A stretch of 20,394 nucleotides of DNA from Treponema sp. GTDB taxonomy: Bacteria; Spirochaetota; Spirochaetia; Treponematales; Breznakiellaceae. The DNA is taken from contig JAISTO010000015.1 in assembly GCA_031272575.1 (NCBI GenBank), forward strand, positions 1 through 20,394, in the 5' to 3' direction. Position numbers and translations under genes: made by a program. This document shows positions 1-5,672 of this stretch, piece after piece. The notes beneath the pieces are model-generated. The model made no database searches. It worked only from the letters and a program-made list of their open reading frames with translations, and was not told where the DNA came from. Each line of letters opens with the position of its first letter. Position 1 is the first letter of the stretch.

Positions 1-138
1 CGCGTGGAGCGCCCAGTAGTCGCCCCGCCGAATGAGGCCGAGGGACTCCTCCCCCTGCCGCTTCAGGGCATCCACCATGTAGTGCTGCGCGGGGAAACAG
101 GGGCCCGCGGTATTGAAACATCGCTCTCTCGTTAGCAT
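1..138 (-). CDS. AAA-ATPase-like / PD-(D/E)XK-associated protein, N-terminal part (cut by window edge)
   Basis: Only the first 46 codons are in the window, read leftwards from an ATG at 138-136. The peptide contains FNTAGPC, then HYM, and ends RRGDYWALHA. This is the typical start of the AAA-ATPase-like family that often carries a C-terminal PD-(D/E)XK domain (DUF1703-type): an FN.aGPC.P..HYM segment precedes a G.YF.lHA strand, and the Walker A loop follows directly. The Walker A loop would lie just outside the window, so ATP binding cannot be checked. There is no Shine-Dalgarno before the ATG, and a promoter-like element ends 6 nt upstream. Family recognition is from these motifs only. The cellular role of this family, which is expanded in gut bacteria, is not established, so none is assigned. 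Confidence 0.7.
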   Translation of the reverse strand, partial: MLTRERCFNTAGPCFPAQHYMVDALKRQGEESLGLIRRGDYWALHA

Positions 139-144
139 AAAGAT

Positions 145-173
145 AGGTTACACGGTTTAGGGGATACTTTCAA
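145..173 (-). promoter_or_regulatory. Promoter of left AAA-ATPase-like gene (possible leaderless start)
   Basis: On the minus strand TTGAAA (173-168), a 17-nt spacer and TAACCT (150-145) precede the ATG at 138 by only 6 nt. A start site 6-7 nt beyond the -10 would fall at or next to the A of the ATG, giving an mRNA without a leader. No AGGAG-like motif is present. This is a sequence prediction only. Confidence 0.45.
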
Positions 174-183
174 GAGGGAGGGT

Positions 184-205
184 GACCACTTGCTTGCAAG
201 TGGTC
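184..205. repeat. Perfect inverted repeat between divergent promoters
   Basis: A 10-bp perfect stem (gaccacttgc / gcaagtggtc) with a 2-nt loop lies between the minus-strand promoter at 145-173 and the plus-strand promoter at 212-241. No T-run follows on either strand, so it does not look like an intrinsic terminator. It could be an operator or one member of a dispersed hairpin family: the same ggtgaccactt start recurs at 1110-1120, followed there by a degenerate right arm. Confidence 0.6.
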
Positions 206-211
206 GCCCCC

Positions 212-241
212 TTGACTCTGCATGTCAAACTGATCTAAAAT
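212..241 (+). promoter_or_regulatory. Candidate promoter for LUD gene
   Basis: TTGACT (212-217), an 18-nt spacer and TAAAAT (236-241) lie about 70 nt upstream of the LUD start codon. A second, weaker candidate is TTGAGG (252-257), 17 nt, TACTGT (275-280). Either would give a leader containing the clear ribosome-binding site at about 303-309. Confidence 0.4.
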
Positions 242-314
242 CCCTCTATCATTGAGGCTGTGCAACAACTATTTTACTGTGCGCTAACACGCACGGTTTT
301 CGAAAGGAGTACCG

Positions 315-950
315 ATGGAAAATCAATATAGGGCCTGGTTCGGCGAAAAACGCTGCAAAAAGGCGCTCGAGGCCTTTGCGGACAAAGGATGGGGCACCTA
401 TTATGCGGAAAACGCGGCAAAGGCGCGGGAAACGCTTTTCGAGGTCTGCCTCCCGAAGCACGTTTCGGTGGGATTAGGGGGAAGCGAGACCCTCGCGGCG
501 CTGGACGTCCTGCCCGTGCTGCGGAGCGGGGACTACGAGTTGTACGACCGCTACAACTGCCCCGACCACTTCGAGGTGTGCCGCGAGAGCCTCATGGCCG
601 AGTACTTTTTGACGGGCGCGAACGCGCTCACTATGGAAGGCGAGATGGTGAACATCGACTGTTCCGGCAGCCGGGTAGCCGCGATGGCGTACGGCCCGCG
701 GCACATTATCGTCGCGGCGGGCGTGAACAAACTCTGCGAGGACATTGGGGAGGCGGTCATCCGCGCCCGCGGCATTGCGCCGATGAACTGCAAGCGCAAT
801 CACCACCAAACTCCCTGCGCGGAGACAGGGCGCTGCGCGGAGTGCAACATCCCCGCCCGTATGTGCAACCACCTGCTCCTGACGCTCAACGCAAAAAAAT
901 TTCCCGGCAGGTTTACCCTTATCCTTATTAATGAGGACCTGGGTTTTTAG
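315..950 (+). CDS. LUD-domain protein (lactate utilisation LutB/LutC-like)
   Basis: This is a 211-aa soluble protein starting at an ATG preceded by AAAGGAGT at good spacing. The central part (about residues 55-150) has the LUD (former DUF162) pattern: VGLGGSET, then ALTMEGEMVNIDCSGSRVAA and the strand-turn MAYGPRHIIVAAGVNKL. Proteins of this family include LutC and the C-terminal part of LutB, linked to lactate oxidation, but many stand-alone members have no known reaction. Near the C-terminus is a cysteine cluster (CKRNHHQTPC, CAECNIPARMC; about residues 157-183) that may bind a metal or iron-sulfur centre; the cluster is seen, its ligand is inferred. No lutA or lutB partner lies beside it and the gene appears monocistronic. 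The family call is strong and the function open. Confidence 0.88.
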   Translation: MENQYRAWFGEKRCKKALEAFADKGWGTYYAENAAKARETLFEVCLPKHVSVGLGGSETLAALDVLPVLRSGDYELYDRYNCPDHFEVCRESLMAEYFLTGANALTMEGEMVNIDCSGSRVAAMAYGPRHIIVAAGVNKLCEDIGEAVIRARGIAPMNCKRNHHQTPCAETGRCAECNIPARMCNHLLLTLNAKKFPGRFTLILINEDLGF

Positions 951-988
951 GCAGCGCTGTCAAAAAGTTAAGCGTCTCGCGCCGCTAC

Positions 989-1016
989 TTGACTCTTTTT
1001 CGCATTTCGCTATATT
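989..1016 (+). promoter_or_regulatory. Candidate promoter upstream of small ORF and lipoprotein gene
   Basis: TTGACT (989-994) and TATATT (1011-1016) are separated by 16 nt. With the usual -10 to start distance, transcription would begin around 1022-1024, inside the left arm of the hairpin at 1021-1058. The transcript would then reach a strong ribosome-binding site at 1069-1078. It may serve the small ORF at 1086 and the lipoprotein gene at 1405, for which no nearer promoter is visible. Confidence 0.45.
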
Positions 1017-1020
1017 CTAA

Positions 1021-1058
1021 AGACGGTTCAAAAAATCTCTCGATTTTTTGAACCGTCT
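1021..1058. repeat. 17-bp perfect inverted repeat at the predicted transcript start
   Basis: The arms at 1021-1037 and 1042-1058 are perfectly complementary with a tctc loop. The T-run lies inside the right arm rather than after it and no T-run follows, so it is not a standard intrinsic terminator for the LUD gene. It could be a 5' stem protecting or regulating the mRNA, or an operator, because it overlaps the predicted start site. Confidence 0.75.
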
Positions 1059-1085
1059 CCACTACCCAAAAGGAGGAGTTGTGTC

Positions 1086-1265
1086 ATGGCTTTTGTCTTG
1101 TTGGATACAGGTGACCACTTTTTAAGCGGCCGCCCCACGCCTTCTCGCCCCGCACTTCGTGCGTCCGCGCTTCGTGCTTTTGACGCGGTGCCAGTGTCCG
1201 CATCGCGCCCGAGTCCCAACAACAAAACCCATTCTGCCCCCCCCCCGTCCCCCACTTTTCTGTGA
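1086..1265 (+). CDS. Small ORF of doubtful coding status, with strong ribosome-binding site
   Basis: This is a 59-codon frame starting at ATG 1086, 7 nt after AAAGGAGGAG (1069-1078), the best ribosome-binding site in the window. The peptide begins MAFVLLDTGDHFLSGRP and then becomes rich in Pro, Ser, Ala and Arg, as expected for translated non-coding DNA. It crosses a run of ten C (1237-1246). Promoter, hairpin and ribosome-binding site all look real, but the downstream frame does not resemble a known protein. It may be the stump of a gene whose body was replaced by repeat-like sequence, or an upstream leader ORF. Loss of one C would fuse it in frame to the lipoprotein gene at 1405. Confidence 0.3.
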   Translation: MAFVLLDTGDHFLSGRPTPSRPALRASALRAFDAVPVSASRPSPNNKTHSAPPPSPTFL

Positions 1266-1404
1266 TCTAAAGCCCCTTATTGGCGCGCCCGAAAGGGCTC
1301 TCTTAACCATCATTTTTTTCCTCAAAACAGGCTTCGTAAGAGGCTGGTCTTATGCAAGGCTGGCCTCTATGAGGCTGACATCTTTGATGCAAAGGAGTAT
1401 CGGT

Positions 1405-2355
1405 ATGAAGAAGGTTGAGTGGAGCCGGCTTCCAGCCGGCCCCCTGCTGGCGGCGGCCGCGGCGGTGCTGTTCGGTACCGTGTTCGCGGCGTGCGGATCG
1501 GTTCCGGCGGCGAGCAGGGCGCCCCCGGCCGCTGGCGGCGGTCTGGCGCTGGACCAGGCCATAGCCCAGGCGGCGGCGCACCTGGAGGCGCGGCTTCCGG
1601 CGGGAACCGAGGCGGCCATCGTCAACATTAGTTCGCCCCGGGCGGCGTTTTCCGCCTATGTGCTGGACGGGCTGGAGGCGGCTCTCGTGAACGGCGGGAA
1701 ACTCGTGGTGGCGGACCGCGCCAATCTGGACAAGGTGCGGGCGGAACTGGGCTTTCAGGCGTCGGGGGAGGTGAGTGACGAGTCGGCGGCGTCCATCGGG
1801 CAGATGGTGGGGGCTGGCGCGATTATCACCGGCAGTCTCACGGAACTGGGCGCCTGGTACCGGCTCAGCGTCAAGGCTATCAATGTGGAGAAGGCGACGG
1901 TGGCGGCGTCTTTTCTGGCGGACCTTGCCGCTGACGAGCGGGTGCGGGCGCTGCTCGCCGGGGGCGGCAGAACCGCGCATATCCCCGCTCCCGCGCCGGA
2001 GCGGGCCTTCGCGGCCGGCGTCCTGGGCGGCGTGTGGGCCGGCACGGTGGCGTACACGGCGGGCGGGCGGTCCTTCCGGGACGCTTACCGCATCAGCCTC
2101 TTTGCGGGCGGCGTCTGCCGCGTGTCCGTCGAGGCGGCGGGCGGCGCGGCCCAGACCGCCGAGGGGCACTGGGCGGACGAGGGCGGCACGTTCCGCCTGG
2201 ACTGCGAGTTCGGCAGCCCCGCCATAGCGCGGCTCGGCAGCGTTCACTGGCTGAGCCTCTACGCATTCCAAAGTGACCAACGCGCGTTGCGCGTCAATGT
2301 CCGTCCCGCGCCGGACTATTCCGGCGTGGTGGCGGTAACGTTTTATAAGGAATAG
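1405..2355 (+). CDS. LpoB/CsgG-like lipoprotein
   Basis: This is a 316-aa protein. The ATG at 1405 is chosen because AAAGGAGT lies 7 nt upstream and it gives a proper lipoprotein signal: MKK, a hydrophobic stretch of about residues 11-27 and a lipobox ending VFAAC with Cys30. The open frame extends upstream to 1159 without a ribosome-binding site. Residues about 70-175 match the spirochaetal CsgG/LpoB-like domain: VVADRANLDKVRAELGFQ, then SGEVSDESAASIGQMVGA and IITGSLTELGAWYRLSVKAI. Relatives include the PBP activator LpoB and the curli secretion protein CsgG; which role applies here is unknown. The C-terminal 110 residues hold a WAGTVAY...WADEGGTFRLDC region resembling the small beta-sheet domains often appended to such lipoproteins. 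It lies 9 nt before the next gene, so the two are probably one operon acting at the envelope. Confidence 0.85.
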   Translation: MKKVEWSRLPAGPLLAAAAAVLFGTVFAACGSVPAASRAPPAAGGGLALDQAIAQAAAHLEARLPAGTEAAIVNISSPRAAFSAYVLDGLEAALVNGGKLVVADRANLDKVRAELGFQASGEVSDESAASIGQMVGAGAIITGSLTELGAWYRLSVKAINVEKATVAASFLADLAADERVRALLAGGGRTAHIPAPAPERAFAAGVLGGVWAGTVAYTAGGRSFRDAYRISLFAGGVCRVSVEAAGGAAQTAEGHWADEGGTFRLDCEFGSPAIARLGSVHWLSLYAFQSDQRALRVNVRPAPDYSGVVAVTFYKE

Positions 2356-2364
2356 GAGTTTGGT

Positions 2365-3483
2365 ATGAAGAAAAGATTTGTGGGGGCGTTGCATGCAACG
2401 CCCGTACGGGCAATGTCCGTACTGGCGATGGCGCTCTTTGCGCTGTCGATGGCTGCGGCGCCTTGCGTGAATGCGCAGGCGAAGCAAAAGACCCGCGTGG
2501 CGGTGTTTCCTTTCGAGGTGACCGCGGGCGTGGTCAACTCTGATGAGGCGGTGTTCATCCGTGAGGACTTCAGCAACCGGCTGGCGCAGACGGGCCTGTT
2601 CGAGTTGGTGCCCCGCACCGAGGTGGACAAACTGTTCAAGCAGGAGGCGGCGTTTCAACTGAATGACCTGTCGGACGCCACAAAGACCGCCGAGTACGGC
2701 CGCGTGTTGAACGCGGACTGGATCATGGCGGGGCGCCTGGGCAAGGTGGGCAGCCGGCTTGCGCTTATCGTGACTATGTACACATACCCCGACTTCGTGC
2801 AGAAGCCCGGCTCGCAGGTCTACGCGCCGGACATCGACACGCTGGTGGACAACCTGCCCACGATGATCGCGACCATTCAGGCGGGACAGGGCGGGGCCAC
2901 GGCCAGTTCCGCGGCCACAGCGAGCGCGGCGGCGGCATCGGCGAAGCCGGCGGCAACTGCGGCGGCGAAGACTTACAAGATCGGTGATAAGGGGCCCGCG
3001 GGGGGGAACATATTCTACGACAAAGGCAACAGTAACGACGGTTGGCGCTATCTTGAATGTGCACCAGCCTCGACGGAATGGAAAGGCATCAAGTGGGCCG
3101 AGTCCGGGGGAAAAGTGGACAAAACGACTCCCGGGATAGGCGCGGGGAAAGAGAATACCAGGCTCATTATGGCCCGCTTCATGACCACCGGGGAGGCGTT
3201 TCGGGCAGCCCAGCGCTGTGACGCGCTTACCTACGGCGGGTATGACGACTGGTTCCTTCCAAGCAAGCTCGAGTTGGGGCTGATGTTTATGTACCTGAAG
3301 GAGGCAGGCATCGGCGGCTTCAGTGAGGACTGGTACTGGTCTTCCACTGAGTCCGGTGATCATAACGGCGTGTGGGCGCAGAAGTTCAGCGATGGTGAGC
3401 AGGTTGGTAATGGTGACGCTTATTACTATAAGCAAGGTGCCAAGTCCTATGGCCACTTGGTTCGCGCCATCCGGCAGTTTTAG
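2365..3483 (+). CDS. Secreted protein with CsgG/LpoB-like domain and C-terminal DUF1566
   Basis: This is a 372-aa protein; the ATG has a TAGGAGT ribosome-binding site about 5 nt upstream. It has a cleavable signal peptide (basic start, hydrophobic residues about 15-33, likely cut near VNAQA, residue 37-39). Residues about 42-170 form a CsgG/LpoB-like fold: TRVAVFPFEVTAG, then LFELVPRTEVDKLFKQ, then LNADWIMAGRLGKVGSRLAL. An Ala/Ser/Thr/Lys linker (about 175-203) leads to a DUF1566 (Lcl C-terminal type) domain: KIGDKGPAGGNIFYDKG, DDWFLPSKLEL, WYWSSTES and the terminal VRAIRQF. DUF1566 is widespread in spirochaete and other surface proteins and may bind ligands; its function is not established. 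The last 20 nt of the gene are duplicated at 3582-3601, showing that the downstream repeat expanded across the gene end. Confidence 0.87.
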   Translation: MKKRFVGALHATPVRAMSVLAMALFALSMAAAPCVNAQAKQKTRVAVFPFEVTAGVVNSDEAVFIREDFSNRLAQTGLFELVPRTEVDKLFKQEAAFQLNDLSDATKTAEYGRVLNADWIMAGRLGKVGSRLALIVTMYTYPDFVQKPGSQVYAPDIDTLVDNLPTMIATIQAGQGGATASSAATASAAAASAKPAATAAAKTYKIGDKGPAGGNIFYDKGNSNDGWRYLECAPASTEWKGIKWAESGGKVDKTTPGIGAGKENTRLIMARFMTTGEAFRAAQRCDALTYGGYDDWFLPSKLELGLMFMYLKEAGIGGFSEDWYWSSTESGDHNGVWAQKFSDGEQVGNGDAYYYKQGAKSYGHLVRAIRQF

Positions 3484-3542
3484 GGGAACCGCGAAGGCGC
3501 ATAAGGCAAAGAAGGGATGCCCTTATGCGTCTTTTGCGGTTA
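3483..3542 (+). repeat. Dispersed GGGAACCGCGAAGGCGCATAAGG repeat, copy 1 (shortened)
   Basis: This copy begins in the stop codon of the DUF1566 gene. Its left part (aaccgcgaaggcgcataagg) can pair imperfectly with its right part (ccttatgcgtcttttgcggtt), so it can fold into a hairpin. It lacks about 10 nt in the right arm compared with copies 2 and 3. It belongs to a REP- or MITE-like short repeat family of this window. Confidence 0.8.
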
Positions 3543-3600
3543 GTATTCTCCGTGCACCCAGTCCCAAGTCCCAATTCCCAAGCGCCATCCGGCAGTTTTA

Positions 3601-3669
3601 GGGGAACCGCGAAGGCGCATAAGGCGAAGAAGGGATGCCCTTTTGCGCCTTTTGTGCCTTTGCGGTTAG
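3601..3669 (+). repeat. Dispersed repeat, copy 2 (within a 118-nt-period duplication)
   Basis: This copy is almost identical to copy 1 but carries the full right arm ending cctttgcggttag. The match with copy 1 starts further left, at 3464 and 3582, and includes the last codons and stop of the DUF1566 gene. The event was therefore a duplication with a 118-nt period rather than independent insertion. Confidence 0.8.
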
Positions 3670-3671
3670 CA

Positions 3672-3714
3672 CCAGGGCAACGTCATTTGAAAAAAGTAAA
3701 TGACGGTGCCCTGG
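3672..3714 (+). terminator. Stem-loop, possible terminator of the lipoprotein/DUF1566 operon
   Basis: A 17-bp stem with one mismatch (arms 3672-3688 and 3698-3714) and a 9-nt A-rich loop lies 190 nt after the DUF1566 gene. A G-run, not a T-run, follows on the plus strand. It may stop transcription with help from another factor, or simply be another repeat. Confidence 0.4.
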
Positions 3715-3729
3715 GGGGGATGTTGCCGC

Positions 3730-3838
3730 ATCCTCCCCTGCGGGGAGGATGACCTCTTTCGCGACCCCTCCCTACCCTCCCCAGAGGGGAGGATCAGGAC
3801 ATCACTCTCCCCCACTCCCCACTCCCCATTCCCTACTC
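3730..3838. repeat. Pyrimidine-rich spacer with C/G hairpins and ACTCCCC-type tandem units
   Basis: A 9-bp perfect hairpin (atcctcccc tgc ggggaggat, 3730-3750) is followed by a related cctcccc/ggggagg pair near 3775-3792. A tract of near-tandem ACTCCCC / ATTCCCT units then runs to about 3838. Similar tcccaattccc or tccccattccc phrases occur at 3560-3580 and 20255-20275, so this is low-complexity repeat material of the genome and shows no coding signal. Confidence 0.6.
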
Positions 3839-3846
3839 CCGACCGC

Positions 3847-3875
3847 TTGACAACTCCCCCCCACCACAGTAAACT
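3847..3875 (+). promoter_or_regulatory. Promoter of toxin-antitoxin operon (predicted leaderless)
   Basis: TTGACA (3847-3852), a 17-nt spacer and TAAACT (3870-3875) are followed after exactly 7 nt by the antitoxin ATG at 3883. The predicted start site coincides with the start codon. No Shine-Dalgarno fits in the 7 nt attgact. Confidence 0.65.
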
Positions 3876-3882
3876 ATTGACT

Positions 3883-4209
3883 ATGTTAGCGTTACAAAAA
3901 ACCATCACCCGGCCGGCCGGCCGGCGGCTCCGGCTGGACCTGCCGTTGCCGGATACGGTAACGGCAGGCTGGATGGAAGTACAGGTGCTCATCCAGCCGC
4001 TCCCCGCCGAGCCGCCGCAGCCGGAAACGGCGCGAAAGCACCGGCACACTGCCCGGGAAGCCATCGACCTGCTGCGCGGCTGTTGCAAAGACTCCCCCGG
4101 CACGGTAGACGAGTTCCTTGCCGAGTGCCATGCAGACAAGGAGCGGGAACTGGCCATCGAACGGCGGCAGGCAGAGGAGAGTGCACGGTATGCAGAACTA
4201 TCTTCTTGA
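3883..4209 (+). CDS. Putative antitoxin of a PIN-domain toxin-antitoxin pair
   Basis: This is a 108-aa protein. The ATG at 3883 is the first in frame after a strong promoter; an earlier open extension would begin inside C-rich spacer. The N-terminal 45 residues (LQKTITRPAGRRLRLDLPLP, then WMEVQVLIQPLP) look like the short beta-rich DNA-binding or dimerisation part of small antitoxins. The C-terminal half is charged and helical (FLAECHADKERELAIERRQ), as in toxin-wrapping tails. I do not recognise a named antitoxin family. The assignment rests mainly on context: its 3' end overlaps the PIN toxin start by 20 nt, the usual antitoxin-first order with translational coupling. Autoregulation of the promoter at 3847 is likely by analogy but is not shown by any clear operator. 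Confidence 0.72.
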   Translation: MLALQKTITRPAGRRLRLDLPLPDTVTAGWMEVQVLIQPLPAEPPQPETARKHRHTAREAIDLLRGCCKDSPGTVDEFLAECHADKERELAIERRQAEESARYAELSS

Positions 4210-4621
4210 TGCCTGCGCGGTACTCGCTCACATCAAACTGGAAGACGGATGGCGTATTGTGGACAACCTCTTTGACCGTGCGGAACGGGGAGAAATCCGC
4301 CTCTTTATGAGCGTGGTAAATCAGGTGGAAGTCTTTTACGACCGTATCCGCAACAACGGCATCGACCGCACCGGGGAGATTTTCGAGTTGTTTGATGACT
4401 TGCCGGTGACCATCATCGACAGGATTGACCGCGCCGAAGTACGCGAAGCCGCCCGCCTCAAAGCCACAGGCGGTATGTCGCTGGCCGACACCTTTCTTGT
4501 CGCAGCCGCGCTTCACACCGGAGCCGCCATTGTCACAAGCGACTGGTCTGAACTCGAACCGGTTGCGGCTCAGGGCGTCATTCCCTTCCTGTGGGTGCGT
4601 CCCAAGCCTGAACCCTCCTGA
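4190..4621 (+). CDS. PIN-domain ribonuclease toxin (VapC-like)
   Basis: This is a 143-aa protein with the four acidic residues expected of a PIN nuclease: Asp7 in NYLLDACAVL, Glu47 in NQVEVFYD, Asp100 in GMSLADTFLVAAAL and Asp118 in IVTSDWSEL. Such toxins are Mg-dependent RNases that cut tRNA or rRNA; the target here is unknown. The ATG at 4190 lies inside the antitoxin gene, with GAGGAG about 10 nt upstream, so translation is probably coupled. Length and motif order are normal and the active site looks intact. Dispersed repeat copies 2 and 3 flank the pair in direct orientation, suggesting it arrived or could move with them. Confidence 0.88.
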   Translation: MQNYLLDACAVLAHIKLEDGWRIVDNLFDRAERGEIRLFMSVVNQVEVFYDRIRNNGIDRTGEIFELFDDLPVTIIDRIDRAEVREAARLKATGGMSLADTFLVAAALHTGAAIVTSDWSELEPVAAQGVIPFLWVRPKPEPS

Positions 4622-4944
4622 CCTTCTCTCGCGGCCCCACCAGGGCATCGGCGTTTACTTTGATCTAAATCGAAAACAGAGAAATGTATGAATGGGAACC
4701 GCGAAGGCGCATAAGGCGAAGAAGGGATGCCCTTATGCCCTTTTGCGCCTTTTGTGCCTTTGCGGTAAAAATTTGCCTTCCATGCCGGCGGGTGCAACTC
4801 CCGCGAGAGGAGAGACTCCACGGGGGAGAGGGGTACCTTCGCGGCTAAAGCCACTCGGTCCCGGTTCCAATCCGCGGAATGACGAATCGCCCCCGTCCCC
4901 TCACCCCGCGCCGCCGCATCGCGCCCCTCCCCCCTTCCCCCCCC
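4622..4944. other. Intergenic region: repeat copy 3 and low-complexity sequence
   Basis: These 323 nt between the toxin and the rplU promoter contain dispersed repeat copy 3 (4694-4767) and a stretch with several short self-complementary G/C pieces (4780-4860). A ccgcggaatgacgaa phrase at about 4873-4887 is shared with the tandem repeat at 12156-12251. Pyrimidine-rich sequence continues to 4944. I see no convincing coding frame or RNA gene. Confidence 0.6.
4694..4767 (+). repeat. Dispersed repeat, copy 3
   Basis: This copy begins gggaaccgcgaaggcgcata and ends gcctttgcggt, close to identical to copies 1 and 2 at 3483 and 3601 and in the same orientation. It lies 72 nt after the toxin gene. 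The two ends can pair imperfectly. No transposase accompanies it, so any mobility would need help in trans. Confidence 0.8.
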
Positions 4945-4973
4945 TTGACAAAAAATCACCTTTTTTCTATATT
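4945..4973 (+). promoter_or_regulatory. Promoter of rplU-prp-rpmA-obg operon
   Basis: TTGACA (4945-4950), a 17-nt spacer and TATATT (4968-4973) are near the sigma70 consensus. The rplU ATG is 17 nt after the -10, so the leader would be only about 10 nt and carries GAGGAA as ribosome-binding site. There is no room for an L21-type leader structure, so regulation by a folded leader is unlikely. Confidence 0.8.
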
Positions 4974-4990
4974 GTAAGCGAGGAAACGCT

Positions 4991-5311
4991 ATGTACGCAA
5001 TTGTCGAATTTAAAGGCAGGCAGTATCGGGCCGAAAAGGGCGCGGTGCTCAAGGTTGCCAGGGTGGATGCGGAGCCCGGCGCGAAACTGGACATCGAGAC
5101 GGTCGTTCTCGTGTCCGACGCGGAAGGCTCGGGCATTTTGGTGGGAACTCCCTATGTGGCGGGGGCTCTCGTACGGGCTGCGGTGGAGTCGCACGGCAAG
5201 GACAAGAAGATCATCGTCTTCAAGTATAAGCCGAAGAAAGACTACCGGCGCAAGCAGGGGCACAGGCAGGACTACACGACGATCAAGGTCGAGGAGATAG
5301 TCCTTCCCTAA
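4991..5311 (+). CDS. rplU: 50S ribosomal protein L21
   Basis: This 106-aa protein has the family's usual length (about 103-106). MYAIVEFKGRQYRAEKGAVL is the conserved N-terminal strand. The C-terminal basic segment (KIIVFKYKPKKDYRRKQGHR, then QDYTTIKVEEI) matches the L21 rRNA-contact motif. It binds 23S rRNA near L20 in the large subunit. The ATG at 4991 follows a GAGG ribosome-binding site. It is first in the rplU-prp-rpmA-obg order typical of Firmicutes and spirochaetes. Nothing is missing. Confidence 0.97.
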   Translation: MYAIVEFKGRQYRAEKGAVLKVARVDAEPGAKLDIETVVLVSDAEGSGILVGTPYVAGALVRAAVESHGKDKKIIVFKYKPKKDYRRKQGHRQDYTTIKVEEIVLP

Positions 5312-5323
5312 AGGCGATTCAGG

Positions 5324-5671
5324 TTGATAGTAATCGACGCGGCGGTGGACGGCGGCGGCCTGCTCCGCTCACTCGACGTGAGCGGCCATGCGGGGGCGGC
5401 CCCCAGGGGCAGCGATATCGTCTGCGCGGCCGTGTCGGTGCTGGTAAAGGGCTTCGCGGCCGCGCTCGATGCCAAAGAGGGCATCGCGGTGCGCGCCGAG
5501 GCCCCGCGGCGGGGCAGTTTCCATCTGGAAGCCGGCTGCGAGGCGGGCGCCGGCGCGGATGTGGAGCCCTTTTTCGCGGGCGCGAGCGCGCTTGCGCTTG
5601 CCGGCTTCTACGCGGTAAGCGGCGAGTATCCGCGGTGCTGCGCTATCAACATAACAGAAAAGGGAGATTGA
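5324..5671 (+). CDS. prp: Ribosomal-processing cysteine protease Prp
   Basis: This 115-aa protein starts at TTG 5324 (12 nt after rplU, weak ribosome-binding site). His22 in VSGHAG and Cys34 in GSDIVCAAVSVL match the catalytic dyad of staphylococcal Prp in both spacing and number, so it should be active. In Firmicutes Prp removes an N-terminal extension from L27 before ribosome assembly. The adjacent L27 here has no such extension (it starts MARKRGGSGAKNGRDS), so the substrate is unclear. One nucleotide separates its stop from the rpmA ATG, indicating coupled translation. The family call is firm; the role here is open. Confidence 0.93.
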   Translation: MIVIDAAVDGGGLLRSLDVSGHAGAAPRGSDIVCAAVSVLVKGFAAALDAKEGIAVRAEAPRRGSFHLEAGCEAGAGADVEPFFAGASALALAGFYAVSGEYPRCCAINITEKGD

Positions 5672-5672
5672 C

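Noticed and set aside
1287..1298. Short gccc-gaaa-gggc hairpin before the lipoprotein gene as terminator
   Set aside because: The stem is only 4 bp and the T-run is 14 nt away; too weak to call.
1159..1404. Upstream start for the lipoprotein gene
   Set aside because: It has no ribosome-binding site and would bury the lipoprotein signal; ATG 1405 has AAAGGAGT and gives a clean lipobox.
1303..3456. 717-codon minus-strand open frame across the lipoprotein and DUF1566 genes
   Set aside because: It is Arg/His-rich shadow sequence with no recognisable motif; the plus-strand genes have signal peptides, ribosome-binding sites and domains.
4800..4895. tRNA-like piece (ggttccaatcc resembles a T loop)
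   Set aside because: No matching acceptor or anticodon stems could be drawn; the stretch shares its ccgcggaatgacg phrase with the 12156 repeat.
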